This document shows positions 44,255-55,000 of a stretch of DNA of 64,000 bases, in pieces. This stretch comes from Humitalea rosea (GTDB lineage Bacteria > Pseudomonadota > Alphaproteobacteria > Acetobacterales > Acetobacteraceae), in contig NZ_QKYU01000020.1 of NCBI RefSeq assembly GCF_003253705.1, forward strand, positions 1-64,000, in the 5' to 3' direction. The notes under the pieces were generated by a model. The model searched no databases. It saw nothing but the letters and a program-made list of their open reading frames with translations, and was not told the DNA's origin. The position numbers and the translations under genes were made by a program. How positions within the stretch are numbered: position 1 is the stretch's first letter; each line of letters starts with the position of its first letter.

Positions 44255-45084
44255 CCCTCCTTGCCCTCAACCCGGCCCAGATCGAAACCGCCTTCACCTG
44301 GGCGGCGGCCGAGGGATGGAATCCGGGACTCTCCGATGCGGCATGCTTCCTGGCGCAGGATGCGGGCATGTTCCTGGGTGTCGAAGACGAAGGCGAACTG
44401 GTCGCCGCCATCTCGGCGACCCGCTATGCCGGAAATCTCGGCTTCATCGGGTTCTATCTGGCAAGGCCAGAGGCACGCGGGCGTGGCCATGGCATGGCCG
44501 TCTGGACGGCCGCGATGAAGCGGCTGGAGGGTCGGCTGATCGGTCTGGACGGGGTAGTCGGGCAGCAGGCGAACTACCGCAAGTCCGGGTTCCTCCATGC
44601 CTGGAACAACATCCGCTTCGGCGGTCTGCCCGTCATCCCGCCGACGAAGGGCGACGGCATCGTGCCGGCAGGTCAAATGCACTTCGCCGCTCTGGCGGCG
44701 CTGGACAGCGCAGCCTTCCCCGCTGCCCGCAATAATTTTCTTCGCGCCTGGCTGACGGCGCCGGGGCATGTCGCGATGGCCCAGTTTCGAGAAGGGGAGG
44801 TGACAGGCTTCGGTGTCATCCGCCCTTGCCGGGAGGGGCATAAGATCGGCCCGCTGATCGCGCCGGATGCCGCCTCCGCCACGGCCCTGGCCGCGGCGCT
44901 GCTGGCAGGCGTCCCCGTCGGGCCGGTCTTCCTCGATGTGCCCGAGCCCCATCGCGCCGCCGCCGGGCTGGCCGAAAGCCTCGGCCTGAAGCCGGTCTTC
45001 GAGACGGCCAGGATGTACACCGGCGCCGCGCCCGACCTCCAAATGGACCGTATTTTCGGCATCACCAGCCTCGAACTTGGCTAG
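44251..45084 (+). CDS. GNAT-family N-acetyltransferase
   Basis: The ATG at 44251 overlaps the nadD stop (ATGA) and gives 277 residues. The N-terminal GNAT domain holds GFIGFYLARPEARGRGHGMAV, the acetyl-CoA binding motif. A second GNAT-like half follows (about 145-275, with GFGVIRPCREGHKIGPL). This double layout fits acetyltransferases of the YitI or Acetyltransf_18 type. The substrate is unknown. Confidence 0.85.
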   Translation: MTLLALNPAQIETAFTWAAAEGWNPGLSDAACFLAQDAGMFLGVEDEGELVAAISATRYAGNLGFIGFYLARPEARGRGHGMAVWTAAMKRLEGRLIGLDGVVGQQANYRKSGFLHAWNNIRFGGLPVIPPTKGDGIVPAGQMHFAALAALDSAAFPAARNNFLRAWLTAPGHVAMAQFREGEVTGFGVIRPCREGHKIGPLIAPDAASATALAAALLAGVPVGPVFLDVPEPHRAAAGLAESLGLKPVFETARMYTGAAPDLQMDRIFGITSLELG

Positions 45085-45199
45085 GCTGCCCGTGCTAGGC
45101 GCTGCCATCGGCCAGAGTTTGATTTCAGCCGGACGATTTCTGCACTAGACACCGGCGCAGACGTCCCTTTGAGACGCCGGACCATGACAGGAGGCGGCT

Positions 45200-45952
45200 A
45201 TAGCCCGCACGCCCAAAGCGCAGGACACCACCCAGCCCGCCACGGAGACGCCGCCCAAGCGGCGCCCGGCGACGGCCAAGACGCTGCCTGCCGCGACCAA
45301 GACGCCCGCCAAGCCCCGTGCCAAGCCCGCGGCCGCAGCCAAGGCTGAACCGGCGCTGAAGCCGGTGCGTACCCGCGCCAAGCCCGCGGCCAGCCCACCC
45401 GCCAAGGCTGCAACACCGCGCGCCGCCAAGCCGGCCGTGGCCGCCCCGGCCAAGAAGACGCCGGTGCGCCGGACCAAGGCCGCGGCTGATCCCGCCGCCG
45501 GCCCCATCACCACGCCCGCCAGGCGTGCGCCGCGGAAGAAGGCCTCGCCGCCGCTGCTCGAGCTTCTGGTCGCGGCCGCGGTCGAGAGCCTGGAGAGCGA
45601 CAAGGGCGAGAAGGTCGTGGTTCTGGACATCGCCACCCGTTCCTCCTTCGCCGACCGCATGATCGTCGCGACGGGTCTCGCGGATCGCCAGATCCAGGCG
45701 ATGGCGACCCATGTCGAGGAAGCGCTGGAAGCCCTGGGCGTCCGCCGCATCCGCATCGAGGCATCGCCCGATTGGGTCCTCCTCGATGCCGGCGATCTGA
45801 TCGTGCATCTGTTCAAGCCGGAAGCACGGGACACCTATGCGCTGGAACGCATGTGGGGTCCCGACAGCCCGGCCGGTGGCGATGTTCCGCCCCCCGCCGA
45901 AGCCGACGTCGATTTGGATGCCGCTTCAGAGGAACAAGGCGACGAAGCCTAG
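45200..45952 (+). CDS. rsfS: ribosome silencing factor RsfS with Ala/Pro/Lys-rich N-terminal extension and apparent AUA start
   Basis: The RsfS domain is clear in the C-terminal half (ELLVAAAVESLESDKGEKV, FADRMIVATG, DWVLLDAGDLIVHLF). It binds L14 and blocks joining of the ribosomal subunits. A perfect AGGAGG (45189-45194) with a 5-base spacer points to the codon ATA at 45200, which opens the frame as (I/M)ARTPKAQDTTQPA. An in-frame TGA lies at 45185-45187, and no ATG, GTG or TTG follows until GTG at 45365. Start at ATA gives 250 residues; start at GTG45365 gives 195 and still includes the full domain. A hairpin (CCGGCG/CGCCGG, 45152-45180) lies before the ribosome site. I prefer ATA but the start is open. 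Confidence 0.8.
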   Translation: MARTPKAQDTTQPATETPPKRRPATAKTLPAATKTPAKPRAKPAAAAKAEPALKPVRTRAKPAASPPAKAATPRAAKPAVAAPAKKTPVRRTKAAADPAAGPITTPARRAPRKKASPPLLELLVAAAVESLESDKGEKVVVLDIATRSSFADRMIVATGLADRQIQAMATHVEEALEALGVRRIRIEASPDWVLLDAGDLIVHLFKPEARDTYALERMWGPDSPAGGDVPPPAEADVDLDAASEEQGDEA

Positions 45953-46406
45953 GCTTCTGCTCGCGGTCGGGCGCCTGCGCTCGGGGCCGGAAGCGGCGCT
46001 CTACGCGGAAATGGCGGGCCGGTTGCGCCCTGCCTTGAGCCTGCGGGAAATCCCCGAGGCAAAGGGCAGCGCCGCCGAGGTGCGTCGCCGCGAAGGGGCC
46101 GCCCTGCTTGCAGCCCTGCCCGAGGGCGCCTTGGCCGTGGCGTTGGACCTCGGCGGCGGCGCACCCGACAGCACACGCTTCGCTGCGATGACCGAGGGCT
46201 GGGATGCGTGCGGGCGCAGCATCGCCTTTTTGATCGGCGGCGCGGAGGGGCTGGACCCCGCCGTGCTGGCCCGAGCCGACCAGTCGCTCTCGCTCGGCCC
46301 TCTCACCTGGCCGCACTTCTGGGTCCGGGCGATGCTGGCGGAGCAGCTTTTCCGCGCCCAATGCATCCGAAGCGGTCACCCCTACCACCGCGCATGGCGG
46401 CCGTAG
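45918..46406 (+). CDS. rlmH: 23S rRNA (pseudouridine-1915-N3)-methyltransferase
   Basis: The ATG at 45918 gives 162 residues and overlaps rsfS by 35 bases. The SPOUT features are clear: LDLGGGAPDSTRFA in place of LDxxGkxxxS, FLIGGAEGLD, LSLGPLTWPHFWVRAMLAEQLFRA and the C-terminal HPYHR. It methylates pseudouridine 1915 of 23S rRNA. The rsfS-rlmH order is conserved in bacteria. Confidence 0.94.
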   Translation: MPLQRNKATKPRLLLAVGRLRSGPEAALYAEMAGRLRPALSLREIPEAKGSAAEVRRREGAALLAALPEGALAVALDLGGGAPDSTRFAAMTEGWDACGRSIAFLIGGAEGLDPAVLARADQSLSLGPLTWPHFWVRAMLAEQLFRAQCIRSGHPYHRAWRP

Positions 46407-46478
46407 GCAGCGCCCCCGCTTGCGGCGACCGCCCCCTGAGGCGAGACTGTTCTCAAATCAACGAAGGAAAGTCCTGGC

Positions 46479-47486
46479 ATGCTGACCGTTCTCGAACCTG
46501 AAGCCATGTATCCCGACACGGTTCTTGAGCAGGAGATTCTGGGACCGACGGTCCGCATGATCCATGGCGGCGCGCCGCACGACGCCGACCTTTCGCTTCT
46601 CTCGGATGCTGTCTGCGCCGAGGTCGATGGGCTGTTCATCTTCCGCCACTGGCTGCGGGCGGCCGATATCGCGCGTTTCCCGAAGCTGAAGGTCGTGGTC
46701 CGCATGGGCGTCGGCTATGATCGCCTGGACCGCGCGACGCTGGCAGAGCGCCAGGTCGCGGTCTGCAACGTGCCGGACTACGGGACGATGGAGGTGGCCG
46801 ATCACTCGATCGCGCTGGCCCTCTCGCTGCGGCGCGGCCTGTTCCTGCATCACGAAGCCCAGCGCAATTCGGCGCCCTGGCGCTACCTCGACAGCCCGCT
46901 GATTCAACGGCCACAGACCCGCACCTTCGGGATCGTCGGACTGGGGCGGATGGGCACGGCCGTGGCGCTGCGGGCCAAGGCCTTCGGCTGGCGCGTGGTC
47001 TTCTTCGATCCCTACCTGCCGAATGGCGTGGATCGGGCCCTCGGCATCGAGCGGGCGCGCAGCCTGCAGGACCTGTTGCGCCAGACGGATACGCTTTCGC
47101 TCCACACCCCCCTCACCTCCACCACCAAGGACATGATCGGCGCGGCCGAACTCGCCCTGCTGCCCGCCGGTGCCGTGGTCGTGAACACCTCCCGCGGGCC
47201 GGTCATGGATATCGAGGCGCTGTATGATGCGCTGAAATCCGGGCACCTGGCCGGGGCAGGGCTGGACGTCATCCCGGTCGAGCCGCCGGTGGACCCACTA
47301 CCTCGCCTTCTCGCCGCCTACCGCGCGCGGGAGGCTTGGCTGGATGGACGTTTGGTTATCACGCCGCACAGTGCATTTCATACCCCGGAAGCCTGGGCCG
47401 ACATTCGCCGTAAAAGTGCGGAGACGATGCGCGAGGTGTTGGTCGACGGACTGCGCACAAATGTGATTCGCCCGGGCGACGATTGA
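46479..47486 (+). CDS. D-isomer-specific 2-hydroxyacid dehydrogenase (CtBP-like)
   Basis: The 335-residue product has the NAD-binding motif GIVGLGRMGTAV near 150, VVNTSRGPVMD with the catalytic Arg, and ITPHSAFHTPEAW with the catalytic His. The VRMGVGYDRLD segment and C-NVPDYGTMEVADH fit the CtBP/phosphoglycerate dehydrogenase-like branch. The substrate is not clear. It starts 72 bases after rlmH with the site AAGGAA. Confidence 0.88.
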   Translation: MLTVLEPEAMYPDTVLEQEILGPTVRMIHGGAPHDADLSLLSDAVCAEVDGLFIFRHWLRAADIARFPKLKVVVRMGVGYDRLDRATLAERQVAVCNVPDYGTMEVADHSIALALSLRRGLFLHHEAQRNSAPWRYLDSPLIQRPQTRTFGIVGLGRMGTAVALRAKAFGWRVVFFDPYLPNGVDRALGIERARSLQDLLRQTDTLSLHTPLTSTTKDMIGAAELALLPAGAVVVNTSRGPVMDIEALYDALKSGHLAGAGLDVIPVEPPVDPLPRLLAAYRAREAWLDGRLVITPHSAFHTPEAWADIRRKSAETMREVLVDGLRTNVIRPGDD

Positions 47487-47702
47487 GCTTAAGTAAACTA
47501 ACGCTCTTTGAGAGCGGCATATCGCGTGACCTGTCATTACGTATAAGTAAATTTATTGCGCATCGTCCCATTTTATGGATTGACACATGATATGAAGTCC
47601 CACAGGTTCGTGAATGACAAATGAACCATGGCGGTGCCATTATGCTGCGCTGCGTCATCGGGTTTAGGACGACGTGGGGCATTCTGGCGGTAGGAGCGGT
47701 TC
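47487..47702 (+). promoter_or_regulatory. AT-rich upstream region of the capsule-type cluster
   Basis: These 216 bases are clearly richer in A and T than the flanks. They hold GATTGACACATGATATG at 47577-47593, whose TTGACA fits a -35 box, but the -10 box is unclear. The small hairpin at 47502-47516 (CGCTCT/AGAGCG) lacks a T tract. The region most likely contains the promoter of the next five genes. Confidence 0.45.
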
Positions 47703-49043
47703 ATGGCGCTGATAGGGAATACCGCCGAACCTGTCCGGGTCATTCTCGACGTGTCGCGGTTACTGTCCTCAGGCGATCGTAAGGCGCCGTCGGGGATCGA
47801 CCGGGTCGAACTGGCCTATGCGCGGCACTTCCTTGAGACCCAGGAACGGTCCGTCTTCGTTGCACAGGATTTAATTGGGCGGTTCGGGATACTGCCCCGT
47901 CCGCTGGTCGCGGCCCTGGTCGCCACGTTGGAAAACGTCTGGACCAACACACCCACAGCAAGCGCGACGCGGCGGGTGCGCGGCCTCATGTTGTCCTTGA
48001 GGGCCAGGGCGATGGCTGGCCTTGGCCTGAGTGCCCTGCGGACGATGCTGGCCCGGCCGGGCCGCAAGGCGTTTCTGCTCGTCTCGCACCGTGCCCTGGA
48101 GGATGGCAAGCCGATCGAGGTGCTCCGCGACGCGGGCTGCGCCTTCGTGCCGCTGATCCACGACCTCATTCCCGCAACCCATCCAGAATATGCCCGCCCC
48201 AAGCAGCCGGCGCGACATTTGCGACGAATCGGCACCACCGCCGCACTGGCCGATGCGGTGATCGTGAATTCAGCAGCGACCGCGGCGTGCCTGGTGCCGC
48301 ACCTAACTCTGCGAGGCGCACCGCCGCCGGTGCTGGTGGCCCCCCTCGGCATCGTATTGCCCGAGGTGCCGGTGCCACCCATCTCGCTCGATCCCTATTT
48401 CGTCACCCTGGGCACCATCGAACCACGCAAGAACCACCTGTTGCTGCTCAACCTTTGGCGCGAATTCGCCGCCACCCTCGGCCCGCGCGCGCCCCGTCTG
48501 CTGGTGATCGGCCGCCGTGGCTGGGAAAACGAGAATGTCCTCGACATGCTCGAACGCTGCACCGGGCTGCGCGGGCTGGTGCAGGAGGTTGGGCAGGTTT
48601 CGGATCGCACTGTGGCCGAACTGCTGCGCGGTGCGCGGGCCTTGCTCTTCCCCTCCTTCGCCGAGGGTTATGGCTTGCCGCTCGCCGAGGCGCTGTCGCT
48701 GCGCGTTCCGGCGATCTGTTCGGACCTGCCGGCATTGCGGGAGGTCGGCGGCAACAGCCCCGATTACCTGGATCCGCTGGACGGGCTCGGCTGGCGCAGG
48801 GCCGTGCTCGATTATGCGCGGCTCAACAGCCCCGCGCGCGCCGCACAGGTTGAGCGACTGCAGAGCTGGCGGGTCCCCAGCTGGGCAGACCATTTCGCCA
48901 AGGTGGATGCCCTTCTCGCGCGGGTCGTGCCGCAGAGCCGGCGAACCGTCCTGGTTGCGGGGAAGGTTGAGGTGCGAGGCATCCCGGTCGCGCACGCGTC
49001 TCGGACGAGCATCACCGCCCGCATTGACGAGCCGACGTCATGA
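47703..49043 (+). CDS. glycosyltransferase family 4 (GT-B) of the capsule-type cluster
   Basis: The 446-residue product has LDVSRLL and SGIDRVELAYAR at the N-terminus, PLIHDLIPATHPEY in the middle, and the GT4 donor domain with YFVTLGTIEPRKNH, LLVIGRRGWEN and PSFAEGYGLPLAEAL (E-x7-E motif). It should transfer a sugar from a nucleotide-sugar donor to a polysaccharide or lipid acceptor. It overlaps the synthase gene downstream by ATGA, which ties it to the cluster. Confidence 0.88.
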   Translation: MALIGNTAEPVRVILDVSRLLSSGDRKAPSGIDRVELAYARHFLETQERSVFVAQDLIGRFGILPRPLVAALVATLENVWTNTPTASATRRVRGLMLSLRARAMAGLGLSALRTMLARPGRKAFLLVSHRALEDGKPIEVLRDAGCAFVPLIHDLIPATHPEYARPKQPARHLRRIGTTAALADAVIVNSAATAACLVPHLTLRGAPPPVLVAPLGIVLPEVPVPPISLDPYFVTLGTIEPRKNHLLLLNLWREFAATLGPRAPRLLVIGRRGWENENVLDMLERCTGLRGLVQEVGQVSDRTVAELLRGARALLFPSFAEGYGLPLAEALSLRVPAICSDLPALREVGGNSPDYLDPLDGLGWRRAVLDYARLNSPARAAQVERLQSWRVPSWADHFAKVDALLARVVPQSRRTVLVAGKVEVRGIPVAHASRTSITARIDEPTS

Positions 49044-52000
49044 CGACCGCTGCCGACGTGACCCGGCAAGGTCGCGCCACGGCCAAGCGCCCAAGCTCCA
49101 AGCGCATGACGACCCCGCCCGTCACGCCCATCGCCATTGTCGGCGCCGCCTGCCGTCTGCCGGGCGCGGATGGCCTTGAGGCCTACTGGACCCTGTTGCG
49201 GCAGGGCATCGACGCCGTTGGAACGCTGCCGGCCGACCGCTTCAACCAGACCCGCTTCCTGCATCCGCGGGCCAGCGAGGCCGGGCGCTCCTATACCTTC
49301 GCGGCCGGTCATGTTGGTGATGTCGCGGCCTTCGACCCCGCAGCCTTTGGCCTCTCCCCCCGCGAGGCCGCCGAGATGGACCCGCAGCAACGCCTGTTGC
49401 TCGAGGTCACACTGCATGCCTTCGAGGATGCGGGGATGACGACGGCGCGACGGTCGGGGCAGTCGATCGGCGTCTATGTCGGTGGCTCCACGACCGATTA
49501 CGCCGAGCTGCGGCTGGGCGACCCTGCCGGCGCCGACCGGTATTTCATGACCGGCAATGCACTTTCCATCCTGGCGAACCGGCTGACCAATGTGTTCGAC
49601 CTGCGCGGCCCCGCGCAAACGGTCGATACCGCCTGTTCGTCGGCACTGGTCGCGCTGGATCTGGCCGCGCAGGCGATCCGACTTGGCCGTGTCGATGCGG
49701 CGCTGGTTGCCGGGGTGCAGCTGCTGCTCTCGCCCTACGCCTATATCGGGTTCTCCCGTGCCTCCATGCTGTCGCCAACCGGTCGCTGCCACGCCTTCGG
49801 CGCCGGCGCCGACGGCTATGTGCGCGCCGAGGGGGCGGGGGCGCTGTTGCTGAAACCCCTCGACCAAGCCCTGGCCGATGGTGACCGGGTGCGCGCCCTG
49901 CTGCTGGCCACCGGCGTCAACAGCGCTGGACACACCATCGGCCTGTCGCTGCCGAACGAGCGGGCGCAGGCAAGGCTGATGGGCCAGGTCATGGCCGAAG
50001 CCGGGATTGATCCGGAGCAGATCGCCTATTTCGAGGCGCATGGCACCGGCACCCAGGTCGGCGATCCGGTCGAGGCGGGCGCCCTTGGCCATGCGGTCGG
50101 GCGCAAGCGCACGACGCCGCTGCCGGTCGGTTCGGTGAAGGGCAACGTCGGCCATCTGGAACCCGCCAGCGGCATCGCTGGGCTGTTGAAGGCCATTCTG
50201 GTGCTCGAAAACCGGATGGTGCCGCCCAGCCTGCATGCCAGCCCGCCCAATCCCAATATCGCCTTCGATACGTTGAACCTGCGCGTCGTGCAGGTGGCCG
50301 AACCCCTCTCGGGCGGCGAGGATGCGGTCGTCGGCGTCAACTCCTTCGGTTTTGGCGGGACCAACGCGACGGCGCTGCTGGGCTTTGCCCCCGCCGCGAA
50401 TCCGGGGCCCCTCGCGCCCTTAAGCGCGGCGGCGCCGCCGCCGCTGCTGCTCTCTGCCCGCTCGGCACCGCAGCTTGCGGCTTTGGCCGCGGTCTGGGAG
50501 GCGGAGCTTGGGGCCCCGGATGCCGATGCCGGCGCGCTCGCCCGTGGCGTGGCACGCCACCGTGACCAAGCCACCCACCGGCTGGCCATTCGCGGCGCGG
50601 ATGCCCCGGATATGGCTGCGACACTCGCTGCCTGGCGCCGGGGCCAAAGGCCGGAGGCTGCGACCGAGGGCATGGTTGCCGGCACCGGTTCGCTTGCTTT
50701 CGTCTTTTCCGGCAACGGCGCGCAATACCCCGGGATGGCGCAACACGCGCTCCACGATCCAGCCTTCCGCGATGGGATGCGGGCCGCGGATTCCGTGCTG
50801 GCGCCGCTGCTCGGCTGGTCCGTGCTGGCAATGATCGAGGCCGGGGTGACCGAGGCCCAGGTGCAGGCGACGGAATTCGCGCAACCCCTGATCTTCGCGA
50901 CCCAGGCGGCGACCGTGGCGGCCCTGGCCGCCCAGGGCCTGCATCCCGCGGCCGTGTTCGGCCATTCCGTGGGCGAGGTCGCCGCGGCCCTGACTGCCGG
51001 CATCCTGGATCTGCCGACAGCGGCGCGGCTGATCGTCGCCCGCAGCAGCGCGCAGGCGCCGACCCGGGGCCTTGGGCGCATGGCGGCGCTCGGTACCACC
51101 GAAGCCGCCGCGGCAGCGCTTCTGGCCGAATGTGGGCCAGGGCTGGAAATCGCCGCGATGAATGGGCCGGGTGCCCTGACCATCGCCGGGCCCGGCGCGG
51201 CCATCGCGCGGCTGGCGGCGGCGGCCAAGGTCGCCCGGATTTCCTGCGTCGAGCTTGACCTCGACTATGCCTTCCATTCCTCGCTGATGGACCCGGTCCG
51301 GGCCGATCTGATCAAGGTCCTGGCGGATCTGGCGCCGCAGCCGGGCGGGCTTCCGTTCTTCTCCACCGTTACCGGGGCGCTGCTCGACGGCACGACCGCC
51401 GATGCCGGCTATTGGTGGCGCAACCTGCGGGCTCCGGTACGGTTCCAGGCCGCGACCACGGCGGCGCTGGGCTCCGGCGCGCGGGTGTTCCTGGAGATCG
51501 GCGCGCATCCCGTGCTGCAATCCTATTTGCGGGAAACCAGCCGTTCAGCGGGTGCCGAAGCGGCGATCCTGGCCTCCCTGTCGCGCCGCGACCCGCCGGG
51601 GAATCCCCTGCCCGCCATCGCTGACCGCGCCTATTGCCGCGGCGCCGACCCGCGGGCCGGCCTTGCCTTCCAGGGCCCCGCCGCGCGCAGCAGCCTGCCG
51701 CACACGCCGTTCGCGCGCAGCCGCAGTTGGTTGCCGTCCAGCCTGGAAGCGACGCGGCTGACCGATCCGGTGCTGGAACACCCACTGCTCGGCTTCCGCG
51801 ATGGGGCGGAGCCCGCGCGCTGGCGCAACAGCCTCGACACCATGGTCATGCCCTGGCTGGCCGATCACGCGCTCGCAGGCGAGGCGGTGCTGCCGGCCGC
51901 CGCCATGCTCGACATGGCCCTCGCCGCCTGCGCCGCCCGCTTCCCGGAAGCCGCGATGCTGGAGGTCGAGGCATTCCAGATCCTGCGGCCGTTGGCGCTG

Positions 52001-55000
52001 GAGCGCGATCGGGCCCGCGAGATCCGCACAAGCCTTTCGGCCGAGGGCGAGCTGCGGCTGGAAAGCCGCCGTCGCCTCGCGGATGAGAGCTGGAGCCTAC
52101 ATGCGCGCGGCCGAATCGGCGTGGCGCCCGAGGCCGCCCTGCCCACCAGCGCGAGCCTGGCACAGAACTGGCCTTTGCCGCCCGCCGGCACCGGGCATGT
52201 TGGCGGCGCCAAGCTGCGCGGACGCGCGCTGCGCATGGGGCTTGGCTACGGCCCGGCTTTTGCGTCGGTGCTGGATGTGACGGCGAATGCCGGCGCCGGT
52301 CACGGCAGGGTGCGCCTGGCTCTGCCCGCGACAGCACCGGCCGATTCGGCCTGGGGCCTGCATCCCTCCGTCCTTGATGGCGCCTTCCAGGGACTCCTTG
52401 GGCTGGTATCCGCCGACCTGTCGCCGGGCGAGGTGCCGCTGCCGGTGCGTGCCGGGCGGCTCGTGCTGCGCCGTGGCGCGGCCGCGCCGGCCGAGGCCCG
52501 GCTGGTCGTCACCCGGCGCGGCAGCCGCGCCGCCTCGGCCGATATCCTGCTTCTGGATGCAGCGGGCCGGCCGGTCGCGGTGCTGCGCGACCTCTGGCTG
52601 CAGCGCGTTCGCCTGCCGCAGGGCAGCCGGCCGGAAGCCTTCCTGCCTCGGCTGTTGCCGATGCCGGGCGGTCCCACCGCCGCTCCCGATGCGGCACTGG
52701 CCCTTGCCCGCGCGCTGCCGGCCGCCGAGGCGAGGGATCTCGCGCTCGACCTTCAGGAAACCACGCTCCTGCTTGAGGCCTGTGTCGCCTCCGCCGTCCA
52801 GCTCGCGCTCGCCGGTGGCGAGTCGGCCCTGTTCCGCGGTCCGCTGCGCCAGGCCGCCGACCGCATCCTGGTCGAGGATGGCATCGCCGAATTCGCGCCC
52901 TCCGGCCAAGGGACGATCCCGATCGAAGGCGCGGCCCTGCCGGCGGCCGGGGATATCTGGCGCCAGGTGCTGGCTGAGCAGCCCGCCCTTGCACCCGATC
53001 TGGCCTGGCTGGCGCGTGGGCTCGAGACCCTCCCCGCCGCCCTGGCGGGGACACCGCAGCCGTGCCCGCCACCGCCGGCCAGCAGTGGCGGCTTCGCGCG
53101 CTTGGCCGAGGTCCTGGCGGCGGCCGCAATCGCCGCGGTGGCGGATTGGCCCGCCGCACGCCCCTTGCGCATTCTGGAGATCGGTTCCGGCGGCTTGTGT
53201 GCGCCGCTTGCAGTCGCCCTGGCGGGATCGGGCCGACGCGTCGTGCTGACACTCGCCGCAATCCAGGCCACGGCCCCCCCGGCGCCGCCCCCGGGTGTCG
53301 AGATACTTCAGGCCGTTTGGGACCCGCAGGGCCTCCTGCCGGGGCCTGCGGATCTGGTTATCGGCGTCGCGCCCGCCGCGCTGCATCGCGCGGGCTGCGA
53401 AATCCTTCCAGGCCTTGCAGGCGTGCTGGCCGATGGCGGCCTGCTGCTATTGGCCGAACCGGCGCCTGGACGTCTGCTCGACCTGTGCTGCGGCCAGGAT
53501 CCCGGCTGGTGGAATGGCGCCGCCCCGCCGGAGGCGGCGGCCTGGACCGACGCCCTGCTGCAAGCTGGCTTTGAGGGCGTCGAAGCACGCCCGCTGATTG
53601 CCGCCCCTTGGCCTGCGCTGCTGCTGGCCGCGCACCGCAGCGCCCCTGTCGCCACCGCCCCGATCATGGACATCACGCCCCGGATCCTGGTCGCCGATGC
53701 GGCCGCGCGGCCGCTCGCCGACGCCGTGGCCGCATTGTTGCCCGGTCCGGCCGAGCAGCTTGCCTTGGAGGATGCCACCCATCTCTCGCCGCGCCGACTG
53801 CGTGGCGCCCAGGTGCTGATGCTGCTCGATCCCGGGACCTCCGATCTGGCTGGAACCCTGCATGCCACCGTGCAACTCGCCGAAGCTGCACGAGGAACGG
53901 CTGCGGGCTTCGCTGTCGCGGTTCGGGGTGCTGCGGGAGCAAGCCCGGCCGCGGCCGCCCTGCTCGGCATGCTGCGCGTGCTCGCCAATGAAATGCCTGA
54001 GCTCAAGCCTCGCCGCATCGATCTCGATCCGACCCTGGAGCCGGCCGAGGCCGCACCACGCCTGCTTGAGGCACTTGCGGGCGATGAGCCGGAGGTGTGG
54101 CTGACGCCAACCGCTCGCCTCGCTCCCCGTCTGGGTCCGATGCCGCCGCCGGTGACGGAGGGCTGTCGGAAGCTCGTCGTCGAGCAGCCCGGCAATCTCG
54201 GCACGCTACAATGGCAGACCCATGTCCCGCGCGATCCGGGGCCAGGTGAGGTCAGCTTGCGGGTCCTGGCGACCGGCCTGAATTTCCGCGACGTGATGTG
54301 GGCCCAGGGGCTGTTGCCCGAGGAAGCGCTGCTCGACGGCTTCGCCGGTCCGGGGCTTGGCATGGAATGCGCAGGGGTGGTCGAGGCGGTCGGCCCCGGC
54401 GCCACGCTGCGGCCTGGGGATCACGTCTTCGGCTTCGCCCCCGATGCGTTGGCAGATCGCGTGGTCACACGCGACGCGGCGCTGGTGCCGCTTCCCTCAG
54501 GCATGGATCCGGCCGAGGCGGCGACCCTGCCGGTCGCCTTTCTGACCGCGATTCACGCCCTGGAGGCCTGTGCGCGGCTGGCCCCTGGCGAGACGGTGCT
54601 GATCCACGGCGGTGCCGGCGGCGTTGGCCTCGCGGCCTTGCAGATCGCGCTTGCCGCCGGTGCGCGGGTCGCGGCCACGGCCGGCACCCCGGCGCGGCGC
54701 GCCTTTCTGCGGCTGGCCGGTGCCGAGCTGGTGCTGGACAGCCGCGATCCGGGCTTCGCCGACGCGCTGCGCGCCGAATGGCCGGAAGGCGTGGACGTCG
54801 TCCTGAACAGCCTGGCCGGCGAGGCGATGGAACGCAGCCTGTCGCTGGTCAAACCCTTCGGCCGCTTCATCGAGCTGGGCAAGCGCGACTTCTTCGAGGA
54901 CCGTCGCGTGGCGCTGCGGCCGATGCGGCGCAATGTCACCTATTTCGCCGTGGATGTGGATGAGCTTCCCTCGGCCCGCCCTGGCGCTGCCCAGGCGGCG

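Noticed and set aside
47502..47516. Hairpin CGCTCT/AGAGCG as a terminator of the dehydrogenase gene
   Set aside because: The stem is only 6 bases and no T tract follows.
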